From Micropterix aruncella (lineage: Eukaryota > Arthropoda > Insecta > Lepidoptera > Micropterigidae), in NCBI GenBank assembly GCA_944548615.1, contig OX155967.1, forward strand, positions 19,000,135-19,064,134: DNA of 64,000 nucleotides. The letters run 5' to 3'. Positions within the stretch are counted from its first letter, which is position 1. Each line of letters opens with the position of its first letter. Both the position numbers and the translations under genes were made by a program. The notes under the pieces are model-generated. The model saw only the letters and a list, made by a program, of their open reading frames with translations. It was not told the DNA's origin and did no database searches. Shown in pieces: positions 21,140-31,821 of this stretch.

Positions 21140-22246
21140 TCGGCCGTGTTTAACCCAAAAACTTTCCGACAGGTACGAAAGGACCTGAATATTACCACAT
21201 CATCTGAATATTATTTCATAAATAAAATTCTTCTCTTGGCTGGCGGTCGAACACGCCTGGGTCCCATTGCGATGCCTCAGGCAGCGCGGTTCATTTCACA
21301 GCTAGCCTCGGGCGACTCGGCGTTAAGATTAGATTAAAATATATGGCGGAATGTAAATATTATTAATGGAGTTTGTATGTGAGATATTCCAAACAAAATT
21401 TCACAATGTGATTTTGGCCCAACAAGGAATCTGTGTACTATGACTGTGAATATGATTAGAGCGCCCCCTGGTGAACCGATTTCAACCACAATCTTTTTAA
21501 CTCTTGCTATGACCAAATGATCGACTTTTGTCAATTATATGATTTTTTGTATCTGCAGGGTCAGAATCCGGGACCCGATCCCGGCCCGGCGCACACCCTG
21601 CCCAATCCGCCATATTAACGCCATTTGTTGGCGTTTGGCCAGAACCCGTCCTTAGCCGGAAAACGAACCACGACGCTTGAGGCGATGTAGTGGAACCCAA
21701 CCAGGTTCATCCACCGGCCGAGAGAGGGCGCTAATCGATTTTATTTATAAAATAAATATTCAAATGATATCAGTCTTTGGCTATTTGCCGGAAAAGTCTT
21801 GGGGTGACTTGACCGATTTTTTATTTATTTCCGAGATTGAAGGTATATCCGAGAGGCTTGAAATTTGAGGCTTGAAACTTGAAGTATTAGTGCTCAAGAT
21901 AAAAAGTTATTTTGGGAAGAGAACTTTTAGTTTAGAAAAACGATATATTCAAGTGTGTTACCCACTATAAGAAGTGATAGTGTCAAAAAATAAAATTAGG
22001 GTAATTGCAACATACTGTCATTTTGACTTTCATTTGAATGTCGTAGGTAGTATGTAATGAACATTTCTAACCTTTCCGAACATTTTAAACCATTTTAGAT
22101 TACCTATTGCAGGAATGGTGGTATTTTAAATAGTACTGTTTTGTTTAAGTAAGTTACTATTGTTCAAGCAATTCTTTCAAATTAGGATATGTTAACTATA
22201 GGACAAGTATTATCATTACTACGTATCATTTCTGTATGTAACTTAC
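21140..22246. repeat. Intron with family E repeat (about 21330-21880)
   Basis: GAGATATTCCAAACAAAATT at 21382 matches the family E copy near 12735. AACCAGGTTCATCCACCGGCCGAG-like sequence at 21700-21728 is the reverse complement of 12505-12535, so this copy is rearranged or inverted internally. 21140-21330 shares CATCTGAATATTA-TTTCATAAATAAAAT with 59907. 21880-22246 holds nothing I recognise. Confidence 0.5.
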
Positions 22247-22338
22247 TTTTCTGACATAAGGACGATAGTCGTATAAGCCCATGTTGCCAACAAGTAGCAC
22301 TTTTCCATGTTCTATGTAGCCAGGAAAAGGACAGTATA
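22247..22338 (-). CDS. Host CCP-protein gene, exon 10 (first half of CCP8)
   Basis: Acceptor TTTATTTCAG before 22338 and donor GTAAGT after 22247; two bases plus 30 codons, ending in phase 0. It reads YCPFPGYIEHGKVLLVGNMG, then LYDYRPYVRK, opening CCP8. The distance to the second cysteine in exon 11 is about 38 residues, longer than the usual CCP spacing. Confidence 0.93.
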
Positions 22339-22476
22339 CTGAAATAAAAAAGAAAATATTTTAGTTTAGTTAGTTATCGAACAGTCACTGAAGTCATGCA
22401 ATAATGTTTTTGTGTTGAAAATCGGAGAAAATCGACCCCCCTTCTTAAAATCCATCCAAATCTCCTTCAAACACGA

Positions 22477-22745
22477 TTGCAAGTATCGGGAGTTCATGTT
22501 GCGGGAGGAGGTATCGATAAAATATTCCATACTCTCGCTGATTGCACTTTCAAATTTGGAACATCGCTGTCTATGTCACGCTGCATGACTTCGTCCCTCT
22601 CTTGCGTAATTCGAATGACAGCGTTGTCGACCGCGGTGACCTCCTCTCTCAACATGAACTCCTTATGTTTTTTCTTCTAATAAAATTTTCCGATTCAGCC
22701 TTAGAGCCTCAGAACCACCTACACAACATAACACAACTTTTTGGT
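22477..22745. repeat. Family F degenerate repeat, copy 1
   Basis: Shares TCAGGTGTTCATGT/TCGGGAGTTCATGT, GATGACCTCCTCTC-like and AACTTTTTGGTG segments, in the same order, with 39600-39870. It looks like a decayed mobile element; the class is not recognised. Confidence 0.45.
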
Positions 22746-22853
22746 GATGGTTATTTTTTTTAAATATATATTTTTATATAAGTCTATCTGATATCCGTCC
22801 ATCCGTTCACACCTAAATCTCAAAAGCATCTCATTATAGAGAAAAATGGTTAA

Positions 22854-23115
22854 CCCTTCAGGCCTCGGCCCCTCAGCCGATTGACAAGTTGATGTCCCAA
22901 CAAATTTTAGTAAAAATTAGTTAAAAAATTGAATTATGACACTATCCCACCAAAACATAAATTACTGCCAAACCACTGTATCCATAATTAAAATAAAACA
23001 TATTAACATAATAAAACATAATAAAATAAAACAAATTAAATTAAAATAAAATTCAAACGGGGCCGTCACGCTGAATCGTGTTGTAGCCGATATCGGCCAA
23101 TCGGGGCCTGAGGGG
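22854..23115 (+). mobile_element. TTAA-flanked MITE, family A, copy 3
   Basis: TTAA at 22850-22853 and 23116-23119, ends CCCTTCAGGCCTCGGCCCCT and GGGGCCTGAGGGG. At 262 bp this is probably the uninterrupted length of the family. Confidence 0.88.
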
Positions 23116-23371
23116 TTAATGTTGTTTAGTAGCAATAGTATTAGTATTAATGTTGTTTAGTAGCAATGTTTTCTTACGCTAATCGATTTGTCTATTTTTA
23201 GTGAAAAGTTCAGTTACTACTGAGGTTAGTGCCTTGTCAATAGGTAACTAGTAATGAATATTTGTTTAAATTTTACTTATATGACTAGCTTTACAATTAA
23301 TATGAATACTTGCTTAATTAAGCTACTAATTAAGATATTATTACAATTAGTATTAATGTTGTTTAGTTTAA
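23116..23371. repeat. Flanks of the hAT-like element of 16-17 kb in swapped order
   Basis: 23116-23210 matches the sequence right of the MITE at 17176-17262. 23211-23371 matches the sequence left of the MITE at 16045-16198. Here the two pieces are joined in reversed order between two family A MITEs, as after a tandem duplication. Confidence 0.75.
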
Positions 23372-23633
23372 CCGTTCAGGCCTCGGCCCCTCAGCCGATT
23401 GACAAGTTGCTGTCCCAAAAAAGTTTAGTAAAAATTAGTAAAAAAATTGAATTACGACACTGTCTCACCAAAACATTAATTACTGCCAAACCACTGTACC
23501 CATAATTAAAATGAAACATATTAACATAATAAAACATAATAAAATAAAACAAATTAAATTAAAATAAAATTAAAACGGGGTCGTCATGCTGAATCGTGTT
23601 TTGGCCGATATCAGCCAAACGGGGCTCTAGGGG
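23372..23633 (+). mobile_element. TTAA-flanked MITE, family A, copy 4
   Basis: TTAA at 23368-23371 and 23634-23637. The left end is CCGTTCAGGCCTCGGCCCCT; the right end is a mutated GGGGCTCTAGGGG. Confidence 0.82.
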
Positions 23634-23639
23634 TTAATG

Positions 23640-24516
23640 GTAAACGATTAGGTGAAGTTTGAAAAGAGTTCCCGCCTCTTATTGTGTTTTATTTACTTGC
23701 TTTTTAATCTATTTCTTTAATTTAATTAAATTTCCGTTGCTTTTATTAAGGTCGCCATTTTAGGACGTTTGAAATATCAAACAAGCTACGCACAGTGTTA
23801 AAATTTTAAGAATGAGACAGTCCTTTGAGCAAATATAAAATTTCAGATATTTTTTTTCATATTAAATATTGCTTAGATTAGTCGCGCTGCCCGCAACTAA
23901 TTTCTACCACCAGAGATGAGCGAGCCAGCAAGCTTGTGCGGCGTTGCCATATGCACAATTTAAAAGCTATTTCAATTATTATTTTAGCAATTGTAAGCTA
24001 TACGATCGTAAAATCTACCAACTAGATAGGGATTCTGGCTTCATAGGGACGATATATTACCTCTCCTTCATAACGTCCTTTACAACATCTAAGTATCTCT
24101 TTACTTCCTTTACTCTTTACTTCCTTATGGAGTCATGGTCTTTCACTCATCATTTACTATTCATGCAGCCCAATTATGGAATCAGCTACCTTCTCACGTC
24201 AGAAGCCCGCCTTCGCTATTCACCCTCTATTAGTCATTTACAGAAACATTATTTCACTCAATAAACATAGATCTTTCTTTATTCTATCCTGTATTCCTTT
24301 TCGTACCTAGGCATATTGCTTTTTTATAATTTTTGCTATCTTTATTGGTACCGCACTTTAAAACTTCCATGCATATCTGCAATGATAAGCCTGCCAATCT
24401 TGTTTTATGTAATGTAATATAATGTGTTATACATATACCTTTATTATAAAATGCAATAAAGTCTATACTCATTAATTCAATCCTAAAATACGTAGGTTGA
24501 GCCATAATAAAGGTAC
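23640..24516. other. Intron, nothing recognised
   Basis: AT-rich. The ORF-like stretch around 23944-24264 (Tyr/Phe/Ser-rich) has no domain and no splice context, so I do not call it a gene. Confidence 0.45.
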
Positions 24517-24686
24517 CTTCTTGACAGACCGGTGTCTCCCCAGTCCAGTTTCCGAAGGAGCACGTCACGAAATTGGGGCCATGAAGCTCGAATCCGTCTT
24601 TGCATCGGAATTTCGATCGCATGCCATGATCAGTTTTGGGCGCAATCACCATGCCGTTTCTAGGTGGTTTCGGAAGTTTTTTACAC
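24517..24686 (-). CDS. Host CCP-protein gene, exon 9 (CCP7)
   Basis: Acceptor TATTTCCAG before 24686 and donor GTACCT after 24517. It encodes a whole CCP: RCKKLPKPPRNGMVIAPKTD, then SKFRCKDGFELHG, FVTCSFGNWTGETPVCQE. Four cysteines and the conserved Trp are present. Intron phase is 2 on the left side of the protein and 1 on the right, in register with exons 8 and 10. Confidence 0.95.
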
Positions 24687-24779
24687 CTGGAAATAAAAAG
24701 GTTTATAGATATACAACAGGGAATTCCAGAACTGGACCGAGAAACTTTAGGTGGTGATAGCTTTGGTCAAGACCTACCT

Positions 24780-25670
24780 AATAAATAAAATACAAACGGA
24801 GCTGCCATGGAATTCACAGACCGAAGTCGGGCCCATCATATAGTATTATTACACTTCTGAAGGGTGAGCAGTGGATTCCGGACTAACAACCGGCTGTGGT
24901 AGGTTTAGGACAGCTGTCTTGCCACAAGTGAGCATGCACCTTACCACCCATTCACTCCCCATTCGAAGCCATAGAATTTGAGATGCGGAAATTGCGGTTT
25001 TAGATAATTTTTCTAAGGAGTTGATTATTTTCCTAAAGAGATCAAAATCTTTAAAAAAGTGAAACTGAGATTTAGCAGGCCACGAGCGTCAACTTCCACC
25101 ACGCGAAGGTGAACAGTGAAGCCGTTCCGGGTGACGGCATATGCAAAATCATGGTATTTATTTAATTTGTACTCGTGGTCTTTTGGGATATTTTATTCCC
25201 ATGGAACAGTTAATTCTACGATAAGGGCCATCTTCCGATTGAGAGAAAAGAGTTATCTCTAGATGCAGGGCTGTGCATCCGAGACTTTCAGGGAATTTAT
25301 ACTGCTTAGAGACCGAGTCGACCTCTAGAATCCAATCTGAAGCTTTCTCGATTATTGAGAAAGGTTTTGTAGTGACATGTTTTTTGCCTTTAGAGCCATC
25401 CCGCACAAGCTGTATTGGGGGTTTGGAGGATACTGTCAAACCCTTGTTGGCACGAGCTACTGAGAGGCTAATTACCTCTCGAATTATAGCTAGGACTTTG
25501 TCGTGGCGGTAAATGTACCGTCCTTGAGCTAAGGCCACCTTGCAGCCAGCTAGAATATGTCTAGCTGTGCAAGGGGTATTGCTACAAAGAGGAGGGGATA
25601 AGCAAGGGCCATGACAAATGTGAAATAATTTTCATAGATCCAAACCTTACGAGGGCCAGATTTTTTTTGC
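24780..25670 (-). pseudogene. RLE-type LINE, 3' fragment with internal deletion (copy 3)
   Basis: Matches the 3' part of the LINE copies at 26122 and 31822, with the same 3' tail (GGCAGCTCCGTTTGTATTTTA... read on minus). The open stretch 25538-25158 encodes part of the C-terminal endonuclease region (KPPIQLVRDGSKGKKHVTTK) but loses the PD..E..K core by frameshift. Near 25598 it jumps over about 600 bp present in the other copies, resuming at GGGCCATGACAAATGTGA. Confidence 0.85.
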
Positions 25671-25745
25671 ATACCATGTGACCAATAACCTAACATGAAC
25701 AAAATATCATAGTTTTAAAGTTACACTAGATTTTCGCAAAAAAAA

Positions 25746-26080
25746 TGTTGGGTTTAAGTTTATATATATAGAGTGGACTGTGAGGAAGGTTGGTTAATTT
25801 AAAGGGATTATAGGCATCATTGTGGAGAGGAGAAGGAATCAAATTTACGCACCTTTCTATTTTTCGCGTAAATTCCTTGCTGCAATTTCACTCCAAAATG
25901 TCTCCAAATCTTCGGCTGGCCAGCTCACGGACACGATAATTACTATCACAGCACGATAACAAGAACACTCACAGGAGCACGTCTGGTTCGGCCGGCGCGT
26001 AAATTCTCACTGATTGGGAATTGGGAGGTAGGTAGGATATAAATATATATTATACGGTATAATTGAAAATGGCCTAACCA
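25746..26080 (-). repeat. BEL/Pao 3' LTR
   Basis: 335 bp, starting TGTTGGGTTTAAG and ending GGCCTAACCA on the plus strand, so TG..CA also holds in minus orientation. The partner is 37168-37502, differing at only a few positions (one small indel and a short substituted block). The minus-strand sequence just before it, AAGCCCGGGGGTAA, is purine-rich enough to serve as a polypurine tract. Confidence 0.85.
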
Positions 26081-26121
26081 TTACCCCCGGGCTTAAAGGG
26101 TTGCCTTTAAGAAATGTATTA

Positions 26122-28705
26122 TATAATAAATAAATAAATACAAACGGAGCTGCCATGGAATTCACCGACCGGAGTCGGGCCCATCATAATACTATTTTTT
26201 ACACTTCTGGGGGGTGAGCAGTGGATTCCGGACTTACGAACCGGCTGTGGTAGGTTTAGGACAGCTGTCTTGCCACATGTGAGCGTTCACCTTGCCACCC
26301 ATTCACTCCCCCTTCGAAGCCATAGAATTTGAGATGCGCAAATCGCAGTTTTAGATAATTTTTCTAAGAAAGAGTTGATTATTTTTCTGGAAAGGCCAAG
26401 ATCTTTAAAGAGGTGAAATAGAGATTTAGCTGGCAGGCCACGAGCGCCAACTTCCACCGCGTGAAGGTGAACAGTGAAGCCGTTCCGGGTTACGGCATTT
26501 GCAAGATCATGGTATTTATTTAATTTGTACTCGTGGTCTTTTGGGATATTTGATTCCCATGGAACAGTTAATTCTACAATAAGAGCCACCTTCCGAGATA
26601 GAGAGTAAAGAGTTATATCTGGACGGAGGGCTGTGCATCCGAGACTTTCAGGGAATTTATACTGCTTAGAGACCGAATCAACCTCCAGAGTCCAATCTGT
26701 AGCTTTCTCGATTATTGAGAAAGGTTTTGTAGTTAAATGTTTTTTGCCTTTAGAGCCATCCCGCACAAACTGTATTGGGGGTTTGGAGGATACTGTCAAA
26801 CCCTTGTTGGCACGAGCCACTGAGAGACTAATTACCTCGCGAATAACAGCGAGAACTTTGTCATGGCGGTAAGTGTACCGTCCTTGATCTAAGGCCACCT
26901 TGCAGCCAGCTAGAATGTGTCTAGCTGTGCAAGGGGTATTGCTACAGAGGGGACAAGAACTATCCTCGGCAAAGCTCCAACGAGCGAGGTTACTGGGGTC
27001 TGGAAGTGTATGCTGAAAGGCATTCAAATAAAATTTCAGCATCTCTGGCGTCCAGTCATAGAGCATTACCTTCCAGTGCATTGGAGGCGGAATGCAAAAG
27101 TCACCAATTGTTGTCCAGTCATTCTGGCATTGAAGGCCAATAGCATGAGCCATACTCTTGCTGTCGTAATCTCCCCGCAAAAGAGACTTCTTCAAGTCCA
27201 CGTCGCTCGTGGTTGTACTGCCATACCCCAGACCAGTGCCATTCTGGCTGATTCCAGTAAGGAACCTTTTGTGGAAGTCTACGCGGGCTTGTAGTTCATT
27301 TGAATCACTACAGCCACTTATTACGTGCTTCGATATTGCCGGATCTTTGGAATTGCACAGAATCGAATTTTTGGTTATTCTGGAGTTGGCGTAGAGCAGA
27401 GAGGGCAGTTTAAGCGCTAGCCCAAAATTTTGTTTGGACCTGAAGAGAGTCGAGGGGTCAGCTGGTTTGGCTAAGGACAGCCAGGATTTTAAACTAGCTG
27501 TCACCAGTGCATCTAGACGGGACAGTTGGGTTTTGGTAAAATCGTAAATAAGAAAGGGCCATGACAAATGTGACGTTAGATAATTGTCATAGATCCAGGC
27601 CTTACGAGGGCCAGAAATTATCAAGGCATCTATTTTCGCCAGGCAACTTTTGAAATGCTCTGTAACATGATCGCCCGAGACGTCTTTTCCCTGATGGGTG
27701 ATTTTTCTGCCGAGGAATTTGAAATGATTGTTTGGGTCTATAAGGGAGATATTAGAGCCCTTATAGACCAATTTGGGGTCATAGGATGTAAATTTTGTGC
27801 CCATGCGGGCGAGTCCAAGGCAAAAACATTTGGAGGGCTTCACTTTTATACAGCCTGACCAGTCGCAGAAAAGCTCCACTTTCTGTAATAGCAGGGAAAG
27901 CTGCTTGGGGCTTCTGGTGATGAAAGTTAGGTCGTCGGCAAAAGCGAGGCACGACGAGGTGTATTGGCCGTCTGTTTTAAAACGGTAGCCCCACTTCCTG
28001 TCAAACTGGCTCAGGCTTTCCAGAAGTATATTAAAAACTATATTAAAAATCGTCGGGGAGAGGCAACAGCCCTGAAATAGTCCAATTGAATATGGTATAG
28101 AGCGGGTAGTCCATTCTTGCGTTTTAACATGGAAAGTCAGACAGTTGTAGTAGGAGGCTACAATGTCACGCACGACTGGTGGGAAGTTGTACCAGCGGAG
28201 TGCAAAGTGGAGGAGACTGTGTCGGACTGACCCAAAGGCATTCTCTAGGTCGAGCCAGCATACATTGATTTGGCGTTCGTGCTGTCTCGCATCCTTGATG
28301 GCAGCAGCCAGGGGAGAGTTGTGCTCGAGGCAGCCCGAGACGCCGCGCATGAAGCCTTTTTGAACTGATACTCCAAGGTACTCATTCCGGTGCATGAATT
28401 CGCTCATCCTCGTGTGGACTATGCTAAAAAAGATTTTGGCCACAGTGTCTGTGAGAGCAATGGGCCGAGCGTCCTTTGGTCCGGTGCAAACTGGGACCTT
28501 CGGAATTAAGATGACTGTCGCTCGGCCAAAATTCTGTGGGACTACACCGCTATTCCATATATTTCGGAAGATGGATCCTAAATATTGCAGAAGGCAGGGG
28601 CATTTTTTGTATACTAAATAGGGAATACCATCGGGACCCGGAGTAGAGCCCGACGGCTTCCTCTTTACTTGATTAAGAATCTCATCTAGAACATCATATA
28701 GCTAA
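26122..28705 (-). mobile_element. RLE-type non-LTR retrotransposon, 5'-truncated copy 1, inserted in the BEL element
   Basis: The 3' tail lies at 26122-26140 (minus: TTTGTATTTATTTATTTATT). The 5' truncation is near 28705, where BEL 3' sequence begins. It separates the BEL integrase region from its 3' LTR. Coding sequence is open from 28700 to 26287. Confidence 0.88.
26287..28443 (-). CDS. RLE LINE polyprotein fragment: reverse transcriptase plus restriction-like endonuclease
   Basis: The frame is open upstream to about 28700 without a start, because the element is 5'-truncated; GTG at 28443 is only nominal. The upstream extension has STPGPDGIPYLVYK and GRATVILIPKVPVCTGPKDA, which are RT motifs. 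Then come NVCWLDLENAFGSVRH, IGLFQGCCLSPTIFN and the catalytic LAFADDLTF. Near the C-terminus is the CCHC motif CPLCSNTPCTARHILAGC. The nuclease core RPDITLYS..VALIVELTVPWE..HEYKLNKY follows, fitting a PD-(D/E)xK restriction-like fold as in R2/NeSL-type LINEs. The intact 3' two thirds suggest recent insertion. It cannot move on its own without the missing N-terminus. Confidence 0.88.
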   Translation of the reverse strand: MAKIFFSIVHTRMSEFMHRNEYLGVSVQKGFMRGVSGCLEHNSPLAAAIKDARQHERQINVCWLDLENAFGSVRHSLLHFALRWYNFPPVVRDIVASYYNCLTFHVKTQEWTTRSIPYSIGLFQGCCLSPTIFNIVFNILLESLSQFDRKWGYRFKTDGQYTSSCLAFADDLTFITRSPKQLSLLLQKVELFCDWSGCIKVKPSKCFCLGLARMGTKFTSYDPKLVYKGSNISLIDPNNHFKFLGRKITHQGKDVSGDHVTEHFKSCLAKIDALIISGPRKAWIYDNYLTSHLSWPFLIYDFTKTQLSRLDALVTASLKSWLSLAKPADPSTLFRSKQNFGLALKLPSLLYANSRITKNSILCNSKDPAISKHVISGCSDSNELQARVDFHKRFLTGISQNGTGLGYGSTTTSDVDLKKSLLRGDYDSKSMAHAIGLQCQNDWTTIGDFCIPPPMHWKVMLYDWTPEMLKFYLNAFQHTLPDPSNLARWSFAEDSSCPLCSNTPCTARHILAGCKVALDQGRYTYRHDKVLAVIREVISLSVARANKGLTVSSKPPIQFVRDGSKGKKHLTTKPFSIIEKATDWTLEVDSVSKQYKFPESLGCTALRPDITLYSLSRKVALIVELTVPWESNIPKDHEYKLNKYHDLANAVTRNGFTVHLHAVEVGARGLPAKSLFHLFKDLGLSRKIINSFLEKLSKTAICASQILWLRRGSEWVAR

Positions 28706-28811
28706 AGCTAACTTACGTACTATGTAGCATCAAGCTTTACGATAAGAAACTAGAAATAAGTGCAATATGGTATAACTTAGGTGCTAACTTATAACTATTT
28801 AGACGTACTAG

Positions 28812-29417
28812 TCACTGCGTAGGCAATGGGCATAGTTTAATGATAGGACGAACAAAGTTGCCTTTCAACGTCCTAACAGTAGCAACACGAGTGATGCCAT
28901 CCTTAGAAGTATGCGCTTCCTGTATTATCCCTAACGGCCATGTATATGGCGGAGCGTTGTCAATGATGACAATGACCACAGTTCCCTTTACAATGGGGAC
29001 GGAAGGAGTGTTCCATTTAGCGCGAGATTGCAACTGGTGTAGATACTCAAGGCGCCATCGCTGCCAGAATGATTGAACTAGAGTGCTCAGCAACGAGTGC
29101 CTTTCCTGCAGGTTATGAGTTGTCGCTTCTATTACAGGCATTGATGATAAGGGACCTGAACACAAAAAATGTGCCGGTGTGAGAGCTGAAGGCTCTGACG
29201 GGTCGCTACTCAAAACTGTGAGCGGGCGAGAATTAATCAACGCTTCTATCTGTGCAAGTGTAGTCAACATCTCCTCGTATGATAATATTTGGCTACCTAT
29301 TGTTTTAAACAAGTGTGTTTTCACTATTTTAACTATACTTTCCCAACAACCACCAAAGTGTGGTGTAGCTGGTGGTATAAACTTCCAATCGACTCTTTCC
29401 TTGGAAAGCTCGGACAA
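28812..29417 (-). pseudogene. BEL/Pao integrase C-terminal part
   Basis: 201 codons reading ERVDWKFIPPATPHFGGCWE, the BEL integrase signature around the last catalytic Glu. Then come LINSRPLTVLSSDPSEP and LTPAHFLCSGPLSSM, and at the end DNAPPYTWPLGIIQE and GNFVRPIIKLCPLP, the family's terminal DUF5641-type domain. It is out of frame with the upstream integrase piece, so the integrase is broken. Confidence 0.88.
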
Positions 29418-29476
29418 GAGAGGTTGATGAACATTTTCAAGAAATTTATATAAGTCTCTCAGATTCTCAGAGTCTC

Positions 29477-29893
29477 TCAGTTCGCGCCTACAAAATTAGT
29501 AGCATTATCTGAGTATAAACACTTGACGGGTCCTCGGCGAGAGAGAAAACACTTGAAGGCTGAGAGGAAACTAACGGTAGACAAATCGGTAACTATTTCA
29601 ATATGTACCGCTCTTACGGTCATACACGTGAATATACACAACCATGCCTTGCGAGACTGAACGCCTCTGCCACGATAAGGGGTGTATTTTAAAGGACCTG
29701 CATAGTCACAGCCTACGTGAGTAAAGGCCTTTTCAACTTGGTTGACTCGATAACTTGGAAGATCAGCCATAATTGGAAAAGTCGGACGAGGTTTCGCTTT
29801 AAAGCAAATATTGCATTTAAAGATTCGATGACGGATCGAACTTCTTGACGCTAAGATCCAGTAACTTTGCCTTAAAAGAGACATAAGTAACAC
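29477..29893 (-). pseudogene. BEL/Pao integrase N-terminal and core part
   Basis: Encodes FKCNICFKAKPRPTFPIMAD (end of the zinc-binding region), HVGCDYAGPLKYTPYRGRG with the first catalytic Asp, IFTCMTVRAVHIEIVTDLS, and ends CLYSDNATNFVGAN with the second catalytic Asp. It lies between the RNase H frame and the C-terminal integrase piece, in the usual BEL order. Confidence 0.88.
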
Positions 29894-29915
29894 CGGACCT
29901 GCGTGAAAGTATTTA

Positions 29916-31562
29916 TTATGAGTGATCTATAATGAGATCAACTACGTGATCACGACGGGGCAATATGACGGGATACTTTTGATCGTAATCCACCGATGCA
30001 TTTGACAAACGACCACCAACGCGGATGAGACCATCGTCGTCAAGAAAAGGCTTAAGTTTGATTAGAAGACGAGAACAATTTTTATTATTCCTTATATTAT
30101 AAATGTCCTCTTCAAAATATTTATATTGGAGAATGCGTATTATTAAGCGCTCGGCTTGTTTAAGGTCCTCTGGAGATGCAATCAGGTTTTCTCTCCTAGG
30201 AAGTCTTTTGACAAATCTTAGCACGAACAGAACCGTTCTAATTAGTTGACTCCAGGAAGAAATTCTCAAACAAAGCTGATAAACGACATTCTCTTCCCGC
30301 GAAGATGTAACAACGGGGAAAGATTTTGGTCGCTCCTCGGGCAACGTCTCATCAATTGATATATCACTAAATTCATTAATCGGCCAATCTGACGGCTTTA
30401 ACGAAGCCCACGAGGGTCCCTTGAACCATAACTGACGAGTCAATAGCTTTTCGGGAGACAAACCACGAGAGAGGCAATCGGCAGGATTCTCAGAGCCGGC
30501 CACATGGAAGAAGATACTAGGCGGATAGTTCTCTGTTACCTTAACGATCCGATTTGCCACAAATATTTGCCATCTATGTGGCGATGAATTCAACCAACAT
30601 AAGACAACCTTTGAATCAGTGAAGCCATACACACGGGATATATCGTAACGTGGACTATATGTGTCGCACACACGACGGAGCAATCTTGACAATAGCTCAA
30701 CGGCGCAAAGCTCTAACCTTGCAACCGTGAGTGTCTTTGTTGGCGATAGTTTAGACTTAGCACACACAAGCTGAGTGCTGATATGATCAGCACGAGTGAT
30801 GTGTAGGTAAACAACCGCTCCGTACGCGCGCTCACTTGCGTCCGCAAATCCCAAGACGTTAACAATCACCCCGGCGCTTACGCCTACGTGTCTAGGTATT
30901 CTTAAGCCATTTAAACAGGGTAGTTTTGAACAGAAGTTGTGCCACGATTTTTCAATATGTGGCGGAGGACAATCGTCCCAATCACACTTAATAAGCCAAA
31001 GTTCCTTTATTAACAGCTTGGCATAAAGAATAGTAGGAGCCACAAATCCTAATATGTCCCATAAACGCGCTACTGTCGACAGGATGGCACGTTTAGTGCA
31101 CTTATTATCAGGAGCGTTGATTTGAAAGACAAAACAATCAGACATGGACCACCTTAAACCCAATATCTTATGCTGTGTTTGCTTATCGAACTCTACTTCT
31201 GAAGTCATTTTGTGGGACTCTGGTATGTTTTCTAATACACTCTTGGAATTTGATGTCCACTTCATTAGGTCGAACTGACCGCATTTGAAAAGCTGGATCA
31301 GTTCGTTTACTGTCTCTACAGCTGAAGACTCTTCTGGAAGACTATATGCAATATCATCCATGTACAGAGAACTAGAGATAACTTTAGCAGCCTTAGGATA
31401 TTTATCTCCTTCGTCGGACGCTAATTTTTTTACTACTCGTAGGGCGTGGTAAGGACTTGACTTAAATCCGAAGCATACCCTATTCAGCTCAAAGACTTGC
31501 AAAGGACTGTGGGGACTAAAGCGATATAGAATACGCTGAAATCGACGATCTTCAGGACGCAT
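29916..31562 (-). pseudogene. BEL/Pao reverse transcriptase and RNase H
   Basis: 548 codons. It begins MRPEDRRFQRILYRFSPHSP and contains the catalytic SSSLYMDDIAYS. Then KILGLRWSMSDCFVFQINAP, GFVAPTILYAKLLIKELW, and the RNase H part with NVLGFADASERAYGAVVYLH and GFTDSKVVLCWLNSSPHRW. RVGGRLSNASVDYDQKYPVI leads to the integrase zinc region. The start is artificial: the RT N-terminus lies upstream behind a frameshift and a stop, and further up behind the LINE insertion. The element is dead but little diverged. Confidence 0.9.
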
Positions 31563-31821
31563 ACCTATTTGTAAAACATTTGTTTCACATCAGCACAGAA
31601 GGCGACCGAAAACAAACGAAAATTCAAGAGTATACAAAATAAATCACCCTGTAGGTTGGGACCTTAGTGTAGTAGATCGTTAAGAGAGTAGCCTGTGCTA
31701 GTTGTGCAACTGGCATCAAGAACCGGTCTAAGTTTGGTAGACTTATCTGGTCTGAAAACCCCGTGGTGAGGGATGACATATGAGAGGGTGCTGCCACTGC
31801 TATCAATAGCCACCGGTGACA

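Larger units (their letters stand above)
28706..31821 (-). mobile_element. BEL/Pao internal region, 3' part (RT, RNase H, integrase)
   Basis: The BEL element runs 37502 to 25746 on the minus strand and is cut by two LINE insertions. This block holds the main pol frame and integrase. The lesions are a TAA at 31666-31664, where LLT is expected before GPNLQ, a one-base loss near 31566, and breaks between the integrase pieces. Confidence 0.88.
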
